DNA of 64,000 bases from Mariannaea sp. PMI_226. Lineage: Eukaryota; Ascomycota; Sordariomycetes; Hypocreales; Nectriaceae. The notes under the pieces are model-generated. The model made no database searches and was not told where the DNA came from. It saw only the letters and a list, made by a program, of their open reading frames with translations. The stretch spans positions 186,001 through 250,000 of the forward strand of contig JANFOG010000012.1 of assembly GCA_024336345.1 (NCBI GenBank), read 5' to 3'. This document shows, in pieces, positions 22,029 through 33,467 of this stretch (positions within the stretch are counted from its first letter, which is position 1; every line of letters starts with the position of its first letter). Both the position numbers and the translations under genes were made by a program.

Positions 22029-23790
22029 GTTATGTTATGTTATGAGTCCACCCCAGTTGAAGCCTTACATAAGGATCTAGTTGGCCGGGGGTGGTTTTTG
22101 GGGGGAAAGCCGTTGTTAGTGAGCCAGAACGAAAGAGGGGGAAATGAAGAATGAATGAAGCCTGGTTCAAGTGAGGTGGAACAGCGCGCACGGAGTTATC
22201 GGAGGTATCTATCTATCTATACATATAAACGGGCCAGTGCAGAAACCTTGAATTGAACGAAATGTGAGCTAGCACAGTAACAATGTAATGAAATTAAAGA
22301 ATAGGAAAGAAAAAAGAATCGCGTAAAGCAATGGATATCGTGCAGGCACAGGATATTTGGTACAGGTGAGCAGTCTAATTGGTGTTTGGTGTTGTTGAGC
22401 CTCCTCACCAATGCATCCCACTATATTTGCCCACATCCCACCACCTCGCAAGCCAAATCAATTAGAGACTAATTGCCAAACCCTCCTTACATAACAATGT
22501 TCAGGAAAAGAGGCATAAACTCCAGATTAGGTATGGATCAAATTCACGTACCTGGGGTCTACTTTACCGCCTTGCCCTGGACAGATCACTCTGTAGTTCT
22601 TTGATTCGAACCAAACAAAAAACAACGCAATACATCAACATCAGCCCATAGTGACAGGGGACCCTCGGAGATTCACAATACGAAAAAGCGCGCGTGCATC
22701 TGTGGTGACATCATACACGGATCATCAGCCCTACTCCGACTTGTCACAAGGGAGTCGATCCCCGGAAACTCGGCATTGCATAGTTATATACTGTACTTTA
22801 TCACCTCAAGCTGCAGAGTGTAACAGCACATTTATTTCACTTGGGACAAAAAGCTGTCAGATGATGAGAACCCCCCCGGCTTTGCGACATGGTAGTCCGT
22901 TTGGGACCCACCCACCTTCTACTGCGCTCTGCATACTCGCCTTGTTTGTGTCCAATCGATGGTGTTTGTCGTATTGTGTTGTGTTCCGCCCTGTGCTGTA
23001 ACTGAACTACTCTGTACTCTATATTCGTTCTTCAGTATAAGCTAAGGTAGCTCACTCATGCTAAGGGGGCACTTAGTCAAGCTAGCCAGGCTTCCAACCG
23101 TGGGGAAAGCGGCATTTGCCATGGAACCTCCCGGTAGCCTGATCAAGCCATGCAAAGAGGCCAAAATCTGGGTTGAAACAACCTTGCTCCAGCCAACAGA
23201 CATTTGGCACCTCGTCGCAGACAAGAGTCAGACAGATGGAATATCTGCCATTCGTATTCTAGAGACATATCAACAAAAACGAAAAGATCAATGTCAACAA
23301 AAAATTGAATATTAGAGACCAAAGGAAATATGCATTGCGTGGTATCTGAATAAACTAGTGGTATGCCTCTCCCAGATGCATCCTTGACCATGATCACCCA
23401 TGTGCAGAACAAAAGAAAAACAACCATGCCTGAAGCCTAGTATAGATATCAATGGGTAAACTGCACCTTCTGCCTTTTATATGTGTAGAAACGCCGTCCT
23501 AAAAACCAAAATCCCTCCCAAAAATAAAGGAAAAAGATGTGAACCTCTCAAACGCCACCAATGTTTCATCCGCCAACCATTGATTTCACATCGATCCGTC
23601 TCGATGCATTTCGAAAATGCGATTTTGTTTCCGATAAGGATTATGACGCAAGGAAAATATTATTAGAGTGCATGTGTGTTTTGAGAAACTGCGTGTGCTC
23701 AGAAAGCTGCGTTTCTCGTGCAGCGGTGGTCCGGAGCCACCGTGGAGCTGGCTTCTCTTCCTCTCGACGCACGCAAGCAGTCAGAACTTC
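22029..23790. other. Spacer between the Zn2Cys6 and alpha-arrestin genes
   Basis: Promoter and leader of the Zn2Cys6 gene and 3' UTR of the arrestin gene, both on the minus strand. It contains a TATC-type microsatellite near 22207-22222 and no supportable gene. Confidence 0.5.
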
Positions 23791-26787
23791 TTATACTGCC
23801 CTGCTCCGGCGCGCAAGAGCCTCCATATCAAGATTGATGGGAGGGCGAGAAATTTCCATGCTTCTGCTGGGCATTCTTCCACCTGGGGTATTAGGATGAG
23901 CAACATTAACTCGTCCCGTTCGGTCCAAGATCCGTGGTGGCGTAGCATCAGATTCGGACGAATCAGAGTCGGGGCCATCGTAATCAGCAAGTCGCGCAAA
24001 GTAATCGGCTAACCCATCCACACTGGGTGTGCCCACGACCACGTCGTAGCGCGGGGGAGGAGTCATTAGTCCGGAATCAAGCGAGTCAAGGTTCGTGTCA
24101 ATGGCTGCTGGCGGTGCCACATCATCTTCAAAAGCCGGCGGGTTGAAGCTGGGAACTCTCAGAAGATGGATTGGGCGGGGATCCTGTTGCCCGTGGATGT
24201 GCGCGGCTTGCGGCGGCGCTGGAAGGGTTTCTGCGGCCTGGTTAAGACCAGAAAGCGAACCAGTGGAAGAGCTTGGTGAGATGTCGGTTGGGACAGTTAC
24301 GGCATCCGGACATCCGCAGCTCGACTGATAGGTAGTCGAACGGTAATCGCAACCCGAGTATGCAGGGAGGTTGGTGTTTGCATACGTAGCGCGACAGTTG
24401 AGAACAGTGAATGGCGAGTCAATACTAATCTCAAAGTGACGTCGCTTGGTGCCAGTTGGGTCCTCGGGGTCGAGACGACTGATGCGCATGACAACCTATC
24501 CTTGTGTTAGTGCCGTGGTACACCGGAAAACCAATTATTGCAATTGGGTACATACCTTGATCCAATGGTACACGTTGACGTTCTTCCAACTGCAATCGGG
24601 ATGAAGACGCAAGTCTTTGTTCTTAGCCATCATCTCGCAGGTGGGGATTTGAACATTGGCTTCAATTTCAGTGGCACCCCAGAAACTCTCCAGTCCTAGA
24701 TCCAACTCGCCAAGCAGGTTCTCGGACGGGGCAGGAAGCGGCTCCGCCAAGGTTTGCCGCCGTGCCGCATCAGCAGCTCGACGCTGAGCAGCTGCCTGGC
24801 GGGCTCTGCCCCGCTCCTCGGGGGTAACCTCTCCTCCTCGAGTGAATCGCAGGTCAGAGGTTTCCCATCGTTGGTCTAATGGGCGTCCAGCCGACTTCTC
24901 CAAAAGCAGGATCTTGCGACCAGGTTCTTTTCGGGTGACACGCTTATCATTGGTCCAATACTCAATCGTCTCAGTCACAAAGACCTTCAGCTTGTGCACC
25001 TGGACCTTGGCCAATGGGGTAAGCTTGAAAGCGATGGGAATCTTGCTGCCAATGGGAAAGCTCTTTCCAGAAATGACAATATCGTAAAACAATTGGTCCT
25101 CCCATTGCCTGCTGATAGAGATGGGCTCTGACATCTCAAGGGAAAGTTGGTCGGGAACTCGGATGATGGACAGCTCCTTGGCGCCGTGCAGGTTTGGCTT
25201 GAATGCGCCAGCTCGGTCAACAGTTGCTTGAAGCTCCCAGTGAACAGACCCAAATGGCAGCTTCGTAGTTTCAAGCTGGTGGTGGTCGATGGGGAGTTCG
25301 AACGAGTAATCGTAAACACCGGGGTAGAAAACCTTGTAGCCCTTTGCCTGAGCGGTAGAAACTACGGGGCTGTCATCCTTCTGGAAGCTGCGAGACTGAA
25401 CGTTTTGAAGTGAGAGACGCTTAATCTCCCTGGAACTTAGGTTGCTTCGATATGACGAGATGGAGTTTGCGTGGTTCGATCGGGTGGCAAGACTGGTCGA
25501 ACTGCTGTTGGGGTTGGGGTTGGAATTGCCATTCTGGCATGCGCCCTTAAGTCGATACGTGCACTGGTTTCCGTATTCGGTTTCCCAGCCATTGTTCATA
25601 ACATTGAAGAAAGTGAGGACTTGGGTGCGCAGACTCTCCTCTTGATACTCGTCCTGTTTTAGTGGCGGAATGCCTTCAGGCCACTCTGTGCGGGCGCGGC
25701 CAAGCAGCTTGAGTTGCACGGCCTTGATTTTGACATTCTTGGTGATGCGCAATTGTAGCTTGCCTCGCAAGAGGGCGGTGCCTCCGCTGTTTCCTTGTCG
25801 GCGGCGGTTGTGATCATGTTCGAAGCCTGACAAGAAGATATTTTGCTCAGCAAGAATAATGGAGCATGACACTCCAGAGCCAGAAGCGACAGGTTTGGGG
25901 ACTTCGGCAACAAACGAAGTCACGGAAGGTTTTGAACGTCCAATGAGGAGATGAGGACTGGAATGAGGGAAGCCAGCCACCGGGGCCGGATTTACTAGGC
26001 GGGCTGTCATGTTTGAATCAACTGAGGAGTTGGAAGTGTGATTTGTGTAGGTGGTGGTTAATGTTAAATCATGTGCTGGGGACTCTGGACGGATGTCGTC
26101 ATATGCAGGAGGGGCCCCGGTCGCGCTTTCCCCAGTTGCGCCAGCAGTGGTGGCAGGTGCCCACGTCTCGCGACCAAATCCAGAAACAGAGCTAGAGGCG
26201 TGCGGGGTGGTCCCAGAAGGGAAGTGTGCTAGCGAACTAATCAAAGCGGTTGACGCAGTCGATGCGGAGGATGAAGCTGCAGCAGAGGATGAGGATTGCG
26301 ACGTTGAGGGAAAAGTTGAAGCGGAAGCGGAAGTGGAACCTGAAGTTGCGGGGGAAGTTGAAGTGGAAGCAGCGTCAGCGATAGAAAAAGCTCCCAGAAT
26401 TTTTCCAATCGCAGATTCTCGTGATGCCCTTGACAACTCGGCTCTTCGACGACTGTGCGGCCGTGCTGCTCTTCGTTCTTCGGGGTGACGTCTTTGTCTA
26501 GGCTCAAGCGACGGCGCGGCTTCGGGAGAAGGCGGCGGGCTGATAGGTTGCTCGTGGTCGGGTCGTAGATCTCTAGGAATATAGCCAGATGGGTAACTGA
26601 CAATGTGAATAGCCTGAGGACGAGATCGTCGAGGTCCAATGGGCGGGCTCGGGAATCGTGCAGTCGACAGAGAAGCTGAAGACTTCTTCTTTTGAAGACG
26701 AGGCCGGTAGTAGATGTGAGCGCGGGCCGGTATCCAGTTGGAACGGCGTTGCTGCCTCTCGGTGGACTGTGTCATGGTGTTAATCAT
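23791..26787 (-). CDS. Alpha-arrestin (ART-family) ubiquitin-ligase adaptor
   Basis: Two exons read on the minus strand: 26787-24556 and 24495-23791, predicted 978 residues. The 60-nt intron (donor GTATGT) joins ...YHWIK to VVMRISRLD in phase 0, restoring the end of the arrestin C domain. After about 290 disordered Ser/Ala/Pro-rich residues come arrestin-N (from about CSIILAEQNIFLSG, including LKLLGRARTEWPEG) and arrestin-C (through HFEISIDSPFTVLNCRAT). A PPAY motif lies at residues 226-229 and PPRY at 891-894; such PY motifs recruit the Rsp5/NEDD4 ubiquitin ligase. Fungal ARTs bind plasma-membrane transporters and trigger their endocytosis. A Ser/Thr/Ala repeat near residues 130-190 is compositionally biased. 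The start could also be Met5. Which ART subtype (Rod1/CreD-like or other) cannot be settled here. Confidence 0.87.
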
Positions 26788-29313
26788 CTGTGGCTGGAGC
26801 CAACTACTAAAAGTCGACGATGATACGATATGTTGCCCAGCCGGTGGGCAGTTGGAAAACGTAAAATATCAACGCTTAAAAGAAGAAGCAGAGTGAGGAC
26901 GAAGAAGATAAAGAAACGAAAGAGGATGGGGGTAAGGAAGGGCGCAATAATTATTGAAAAAGTGTTTTCAATAGTGTTGGTTCGCAAAGGAAACATACGC
27001 AAGGTTCTCGCGCAAGGGAGGATGTGCTTGGTTTATGTATAACCCAGGGTAAAAAAGCAACGATAGCAAAATGAGACCCCCATCAAACAAATAGACCTAG
27101 CCCTTGCCTTGCTTCCCTTTAGGCCTTCATTGGCATCAAAAGGGTAATGGATACAGGGTGGGCGCGTGAGATGGGCGGGGAAGAGAGACGGTGTGTAGTT
27201 GAGATGGGGCTGGCGTGAGGGGGAGGCGCTGAACAGACGGGAAAGCTCTCAACCCAATCCAGGCTAATATGAAGGAATCGTATATGCGCTGGCACAAGAC
27301 GAAAGCTTGCGTGTGCAAGTGTATCCATACACAAGAACAAGGAAGAGGAAGGACGAATTGATCTAGCCAGGCCTGGGCAGCAGTGACGCCGACAGGGATT
27401 GCGGGGGAAATAAAAAAGGCGGGCTGTAAGTCTGGACCTCTGGAGCCCGACGTTATGCTTTGTGTGGTGCTGGAGCCAGGGTATGCGGATGTGTGAGATG
27501 TGAGAGTGCGGGCGGCGTGTGTGCAGTTTGCAAGGGCCAGGATGACTCTAGCTGGGGTCTGCAGGGATAAGATGTGACGAGATGAGGAAAAAAAAGATCA
27601 AAAGGGAAGAGGTGATTAAACAAAAAGGGCAATGCCTTGCTTTTGACCTGCTAGCTACTGGGGGAGCGGCGTAGAGATGTGATCGATGCCTAGATGATGG
27701 CAGGGTGGGAGATGGGCTTGTTATTTGTTTCCTTTTTTCGTATTCTTGTTTTTCCGCTTACAGCCTCTTCCGTGTTGGAAAAGTCAATCCGGCAAAATGG
27801 GGAGCTCAGGTGCAGCTCTGCACGGAGAAAACGAGGCAAGCTGGAAAGCAATAGAGTAGGAAAGGAACAGATAGGATTGGTCTTTGGACAGCTACGCAGC
27901 CAGCCATTTCTCTGCAGGATCTTGGGAAAAATTGGCCGAAAAGAGCAGTCCAAATGCCATCATTCGCAGACGGAAACCCGTCCAAGCTCACTCTGAGACA
28001 ATGAGGGGGGGCGTGTAGGTAAGGACAGCTGGTTTGAGCAGGGGCGTGCGCCTGGTCCAGCTACTGGCTGTACCGCAAACGAAGGGAGAACAAAAGAAAA
28101 TACAGTAGTTCGTATGATGGGCTGAGGGTAACCCGAAAAACCGGGTGGGAAAAAAAAGTAAAACAAAAAATAAAAATAAAAAGAAACAAAGGCACGTACC
28201 CTTTCTTACAAGAAAAATCCGAAACCAGCTTTTTGATGCGATAACTTGGGCCAGGGCGTGATTTTGAAGCTCGCCTTTTTGTTGTTCCCTGGTATTTGTA
28301 ATGTGGGTGGAAACGAATCTTCAAACTGCGTTTCTCCAGGGTTGTGGTAAATTATTTCTTCTTCGCAGGCGTAGAGTGCGCTGATGCAAGCGAAAAAGGG
28401 CGTAGCTGAAAGTGATGCAAATAAGAAAGCTGCAATGGATCGATAGTTGAAAAGAACTTTATGCGACGTAAAATGACTTGACTCGTTCACTCGATTTCTG
28501 GTGGCGATGGGCCCTGTCAGTCGTGACTTAGAGCGAGGCGAATCGAATTATCGGGTCTCAGCGTGAAAGCGAAGCACGGATCGGCGAGAGCGTTGTCTGA
28601 GTGAAAATAGATCTGCTGATGTTCTTGCTGCTATATGTACATGTAGTAGATTGGGCTGAGATATGAGACCGGACAAAGCGATGAAGCGACCGTGGGTGGA
28701 ATGGCGTGTGAAATAATACCAGGGGGGCCAGAAACGCGAGGCGGGTCGATAGAGGGAAAGCGTCTAGAAGGTAGCTAGGTTGATGGAAAATGATTCACTG
28801 GCTGAAAGCAGTACTGTAGCTGGTCGCAGAGGTTCCGGTGTCTTTTTTTCCACGAAAACCACTTCTTGGTTCAATTCAATCCCTGTATTCTCTTTTATTT
28901 TCGTGGCTGCATTGGCCAGTATGTCAGATTGGGCGGGGATGGGGAGAAGGGAAGTAAAGGCAGTAAGAAAGTAAGAGAGGGAGGGGGATTGTGGGTGGGA
29001 TAAAGTAAGGTAGGAGAAGGGAAACTCGGAAGGGATGGATATGAGAACCAAATATGTCAGAAGAACAGACGGACAAACGGTTATTAGTATTTGTCTTTTT
29101 TTGGTCCCTCTCTCCTCCAAGGTACGCAATTTGCTTCCTTCTTCTTCCCATGCGTTATTAGCCTCGTCATATGCAGGTCTGCTCTAACCCAGCTCAGCCC
29201 AGTTGCAGCCATTTTCTCGGCGAGCTCCCATGCAGAACACTGACACACACTCGGCGCGCACGCACGCTCGTTACTCCTGTACGTACTGCGTACCTCTCTC
29301 TCGTGCCTCCACG
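26788..29313. other. Arrestin promoter/leader and gene-free DNA
   Basis: On the minus strand the first kilobases upstream of the arrestin start are pyrimidine-rich with CT tracts, consistent with a long promoter or leader. Short ORFs on both strands show no domain likeness. A-rich and T-rich runs occur near 28145-28185. Confidence 0.45.
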
Positions 29314-29335
29314 CACACACACACACACACACACA
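29314..29335 (+). repeat. CA dinucleotide microsatellite
   Basis: Eleven perfect CA units, flanked by further CA-rich sequence, inside the large gene-free block. Read directly. Confidence 0.9.
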
Positions 29336-32300
29336 AGCACACACAGACGGACACCACGGCAGGGCTAAGGATGGACTCAACTCTAATTCCTTGAGTCATC
29401 TTAATAGTATGGCGTGAAAGGATAATACGTCGAAGTGGTAGCATTTTGGCAAATTTACACTTTCCAACGATTACTCCGGGGAACGTGCCGCATGCTACGC
29501 TCATTTCTCCCGTCAGCCCCCTTCCCCCAGATACACACATGTGCGCAGCATGCCTCGTTACATCCAGGCATCTTCTTTGAGTGAGGTCGAGATGCGGTGA
29601 CGCGGCTGGCTTTTGGTCGGATGGGTTTTTGGTGTCAACGACGTAATGCTCTGACGCGCTGGGCAGGGCTGTTTTGGGTGGTGGCCGTGTTCCTTGGTTC
29701 CAAGGAACGCACGCCGTGCCGTAATGCAAGTGGTCAATTAGGCTTGCTCACTTCCATCCTCTCAACCTCGGGTTTTCGGTTAGCCAATGGCCAATACAGA
29801 CCAATGATCTGAAGAAGAAGAAAAATATCCTTGCACGCATCTTGTCGTGGCTCCATTGGACAGCAAACGGCTTGTAAGTCAGCAAGAAGTTTTTTTTCTT
29901 CCCTCCCTCGTGCCGACCAATACGATCTGCAGCATCCCCAATGCCGGGATGCCGTGAAGGCCGACACAGACAAATCAATATAGAAAAGACAACTCTTTGC
30001 GACCTGCCGAGTTCTGGTAAACGCAGGTATCATCAATGGGTCCATGTTCCCCAGCATCACTTTCCCAGCGCTTGAGCAACGATACAAAGGCACAAGGAGA
30101 TGCCGAAGCGGCTCCGTGCTATAACTAGGAATGAGGCTTTCAAGTTCTCGCCGCTAGCCCCATACTGACCGAGGCGGGAGAGCGTACGGTGCGAAAAAGG
30201 TCCCATTTTCAGCAGGGCAACTTTTTGGGGGGAGGAGGGAGAACACGAGACAGACGGCTTTTCCCGCACAGTAGAGTAGAGTCTACCAATGAACGGAAGT
30301 TGTCGCAAGCTTGTAAGTGGCGCTATGGAAGTGCGGCGCAATGCGCAATTGCTGACCAGGACACTAATGACTATGTGGAAAACCAAAAACAACATCATTG
30401 CGGGAGAGAGGTGCCGCTTGGCTCCATGGTGGCGATTGATCGGAGCATTTTGCTGTGACCCGCCGATGAGAACGGCACCGCTCTTTTGTGATGTAAGACG
30501 TTGGCCGGTTCTCGGAGGCAAGGCTGGGTGTTGGTTGCGTACAGGATCCATGAGGGACAGAATGATGAATACGCAGTACGTAGTCTACCGAACGCATGAG
30601 CTGGCATGAAGCATGAAAAGTTGTTGTCTTGACGGTAGGGATTAGGAGGATCCAGCATCGTCCAATACCTCGAATTGGTAATGTATCAGCCAGGCGTTTT
30701 CCACTAACTACATCGAGCATGTTAATGGGCCTGGACCATGCTGCTGGGTTATGCATGCCTCGAGAGGTTACTCCAGTACGTAGCAATCAGCACCTTGAGC
30801 TCTTCATGTTTCGTTTTTACACAGCGGTCTTGGTCGATCATTGTCTCACCTGCCCCCGTCAATGCGCCCTGGGTTTTCCGTTCCCGTCCTACTTTTTTCA
30901 ACGAACAGTACGTACGTGTGCACTGACAATGTTCCAGATCTCTCTCAGTTCTATTTTGAATGCAGTCGGCATGACCTGCCGTCCGGGCCGCCTCGTTGTG
31001 ATTTGAACTGCCTCCGCCAGCAAGACAGTGTGCCCCTCCCCCCGGGTGGTCCGGAAGCGGGAACTGTCATTCAATGCTGACGGCGAGCGTTGCATAACGA
31101 CGCCCGTCACGGCGTGTCTCAACGTCTTGGGGAAGAGTCTTGATTTTCCGTTTCGCTAGCGAATAAAGCAGCTCTTCACCATTTGACTCCCTCTTTGTGC
31201 TGAACGCATTGCTGAAAACTGGTCCTGGGAATTTCCGGGGAGTTTCACATGAATCCTAGGTAAGGGGCGCAGGATAGAGGGCATGCCAACTCTATCATGT
31301 TACAGAGGCATCCGAGGCACTATGCGGTTTAGCAAATGAAGCAAACTAGAAGAACCCCCTGGCATCAAGTAATTCACAAGCGGCGTCACGGTCCCTAGCC
31401 CCGTAAGATGTAATCAGGCATCTGTTTTGTTTTCAAGAGTCGTTTGTTTAGTATACAGGTTCCCTGTTTTTGTGGACAGAGCCTCCAGGACCCTCCAGGA
31501 CCCTCCCTCAGGCGTGGCCCAAAGTGGAGACACGGTTCTGTTCTAGTGAGGCAGGGTCTGAAGAAGATGCCCTGTATGGACAACGCATGGATAAAATAAG
31601 GGCAGTATCGAGATTGAGAGGACATCAAACCGTCCAACGTTTGCACCTGAAAGGAAGTACTTTGCAATAGCACTACTTGTTTCGTCCTATGTCTAGTTCG
31701 AAAGCACTTTTAAAAAAGGAAGAAAGACATTTCATTCACATGCAGATAGTCAAGCGTGTGCGCTCTTGTCTCACCGTCAAATCATTTCCGCGTTTGCCTC
31801 TCGAACCAGCAACGCAAGCATCTCCCCTGTTCGGAGGTCTGCGAAGGATCAGATTACAGTAGATGGCCGCTCCGTTGATCTTTCATCCTCTGATTTGGGA
31901 GATTATTTGGTGCTCAAGACCGTGCGTCCACCTCATGTAGAAAAGTCTCGTTTGAGACTGGTGAAGACGGGAATTAGGGACACTCTATTTAGAAATAGAA
32001 GCAGAAACTCATTAAGACCTGAAACCACCATTTGAGAGGGAAAAAAGGCATAGTGGCACAGGCAGGCTTTCCCCAGATCAGATCCGTCAAACCCCTTTAC
32101 TGCCTTGTTCATTGATTAATTACTTGGAGGTGATTCCAAGGAACTATTCATCAAACAGCCCGTTGCTCCTTGTTACCTTGGAAGCCTTCTAGCTTGAGGT
32201 CCGTGTTTGAAACGTTGATGCTTGATTTCGGTCATGGCCGGGGGCCTGGACCGGGGACCCCGGCGATTCTCCCAGGGTCGCTTTGCAGGGGGTTTAACGC

Positions 32301-33398
32301 CAGTGAGGTCATCTTTGCAACATGAAATCTGGCGTGGCTGCTTTTTCCTTCCTTTTTATTATTCCCTTGAATTGGGTCATCTGGCGCATGGCCTGATTGG
32401 TGCTGCTCGAGGTAGTAAAAAACCACAACGCCCTTGAAATGGCCAGGGCCTCGATAGTACGCATTAGACGCCTAACCTATGAATGAGGATCGGAATGGTC
32501 GACACGCTGCGAACCAGTCACCTGCGACATTTCTGTGGCTGTCGCATGTGCATGGAGTACTGAGTTCTGGATTGCAATTCACACAAAGTGTTCCCCCATC
32601 ATCAAACAGGAGGCTCACCGTGGCACTGTCAACCGTGGGGTTAGGCCAAACAACAAGCATGCCTCATTCCATAGCTTAAGCAAAGGCGTCCAAGTAAGGC
32701 GATCTAAACTTTCAGGTCAAAGGTGCGCCCAGCTCGAAGGTTTTACTCCATCAGGTCTAGAAATCGCCATTTTGTGTTTCACAGCCCTCTCTAGACCGTT
32801 GCGCCTAGGTCTGGATCGGCATGAATGTGGTGTCTCGTGGACAGATTAGCATAGTTGCACCCATTCTAGACAACGCCATCACGCACATAGAGTTCAGATT
32901 TCTACCAAATCAGAAGCTGGCGCAGTCAAGCAGGGCCAAAGACATTTGTGGTGAGCGCCAAAAGAGGCCCTGGGCCTGGCTGTCAATCCCACAGACACAA
33001 GAGGGAAGCCGGCAGATCCGCTTATCGGAACGTCATGAATTCCCCTTCCACCCACAACGTTGCATTGCTACCCGCCCGGCACTCGTCTGAATGGCTGCTT
33101 TTTGGCTGACTTTAGGTCCTTCAAACCCCACGATTTCGGCGTGTACCGGCGAGAGTGCATGGCATATTGAAGTCTCCGCATTCAGCACATGAGGGAATTT
33201 GGAATTGCAATCAAACGTCATCCTGGAATGCTACTCACATACATCCATTTGAGCCCCATAAGGAGGCGACTTCGAGGAAAGACACAGGGTAATCGCAAAA
33301 TAAATGCCTCGATTCACTCACTCACCAGGTCTCACCAATCCGAATGCCGACCTAGATCCAGAGTGAGATGTAGACGAAGTGCGTCTTTTGCATTACCG
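29336..33398. other. Gene-free block, first part
   Basis: About 4 kb with only short, unrelated ORFs on all six frames. Base composition is near 48-50% GC, not the extreme AT of a heavily RIP-mutated repeat. No tRNA-like A-box/B-box pair, transposase-like ORF or terminal repeat was recognised. Confidence 0.45.
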
Positions 33399-33467
33399 GC
33401 CGCCGGCACCCACTCGCCCCATTTTGCCGGCGGTCCGCCCGTTCCGAGCCACTGCCGAGTGGGTGCC
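33399..33467. repeat. GC-rich nested inverted repeat
   Basis: GGCACCCACTCG at 33405-33416 is perfectly complementary to CGAGTGGGTGCC at 33456-33467 (12-bp stem, 39-nt spacer). Overlapping it, CCGCCGGCA at 33400-33408 is complementary to TGCCGGCGG at 33425-33433. The two stems share bases and so are mutually exclusive. The segment is much more GC-rich than its surroundings. Confidence 0.75.

Noticed and set aside
30057..30551. 164-codon minus-strand ORF
   Set aside because: No motif or signal peptide, and overlapping ORFs of similar length occur on both strands.
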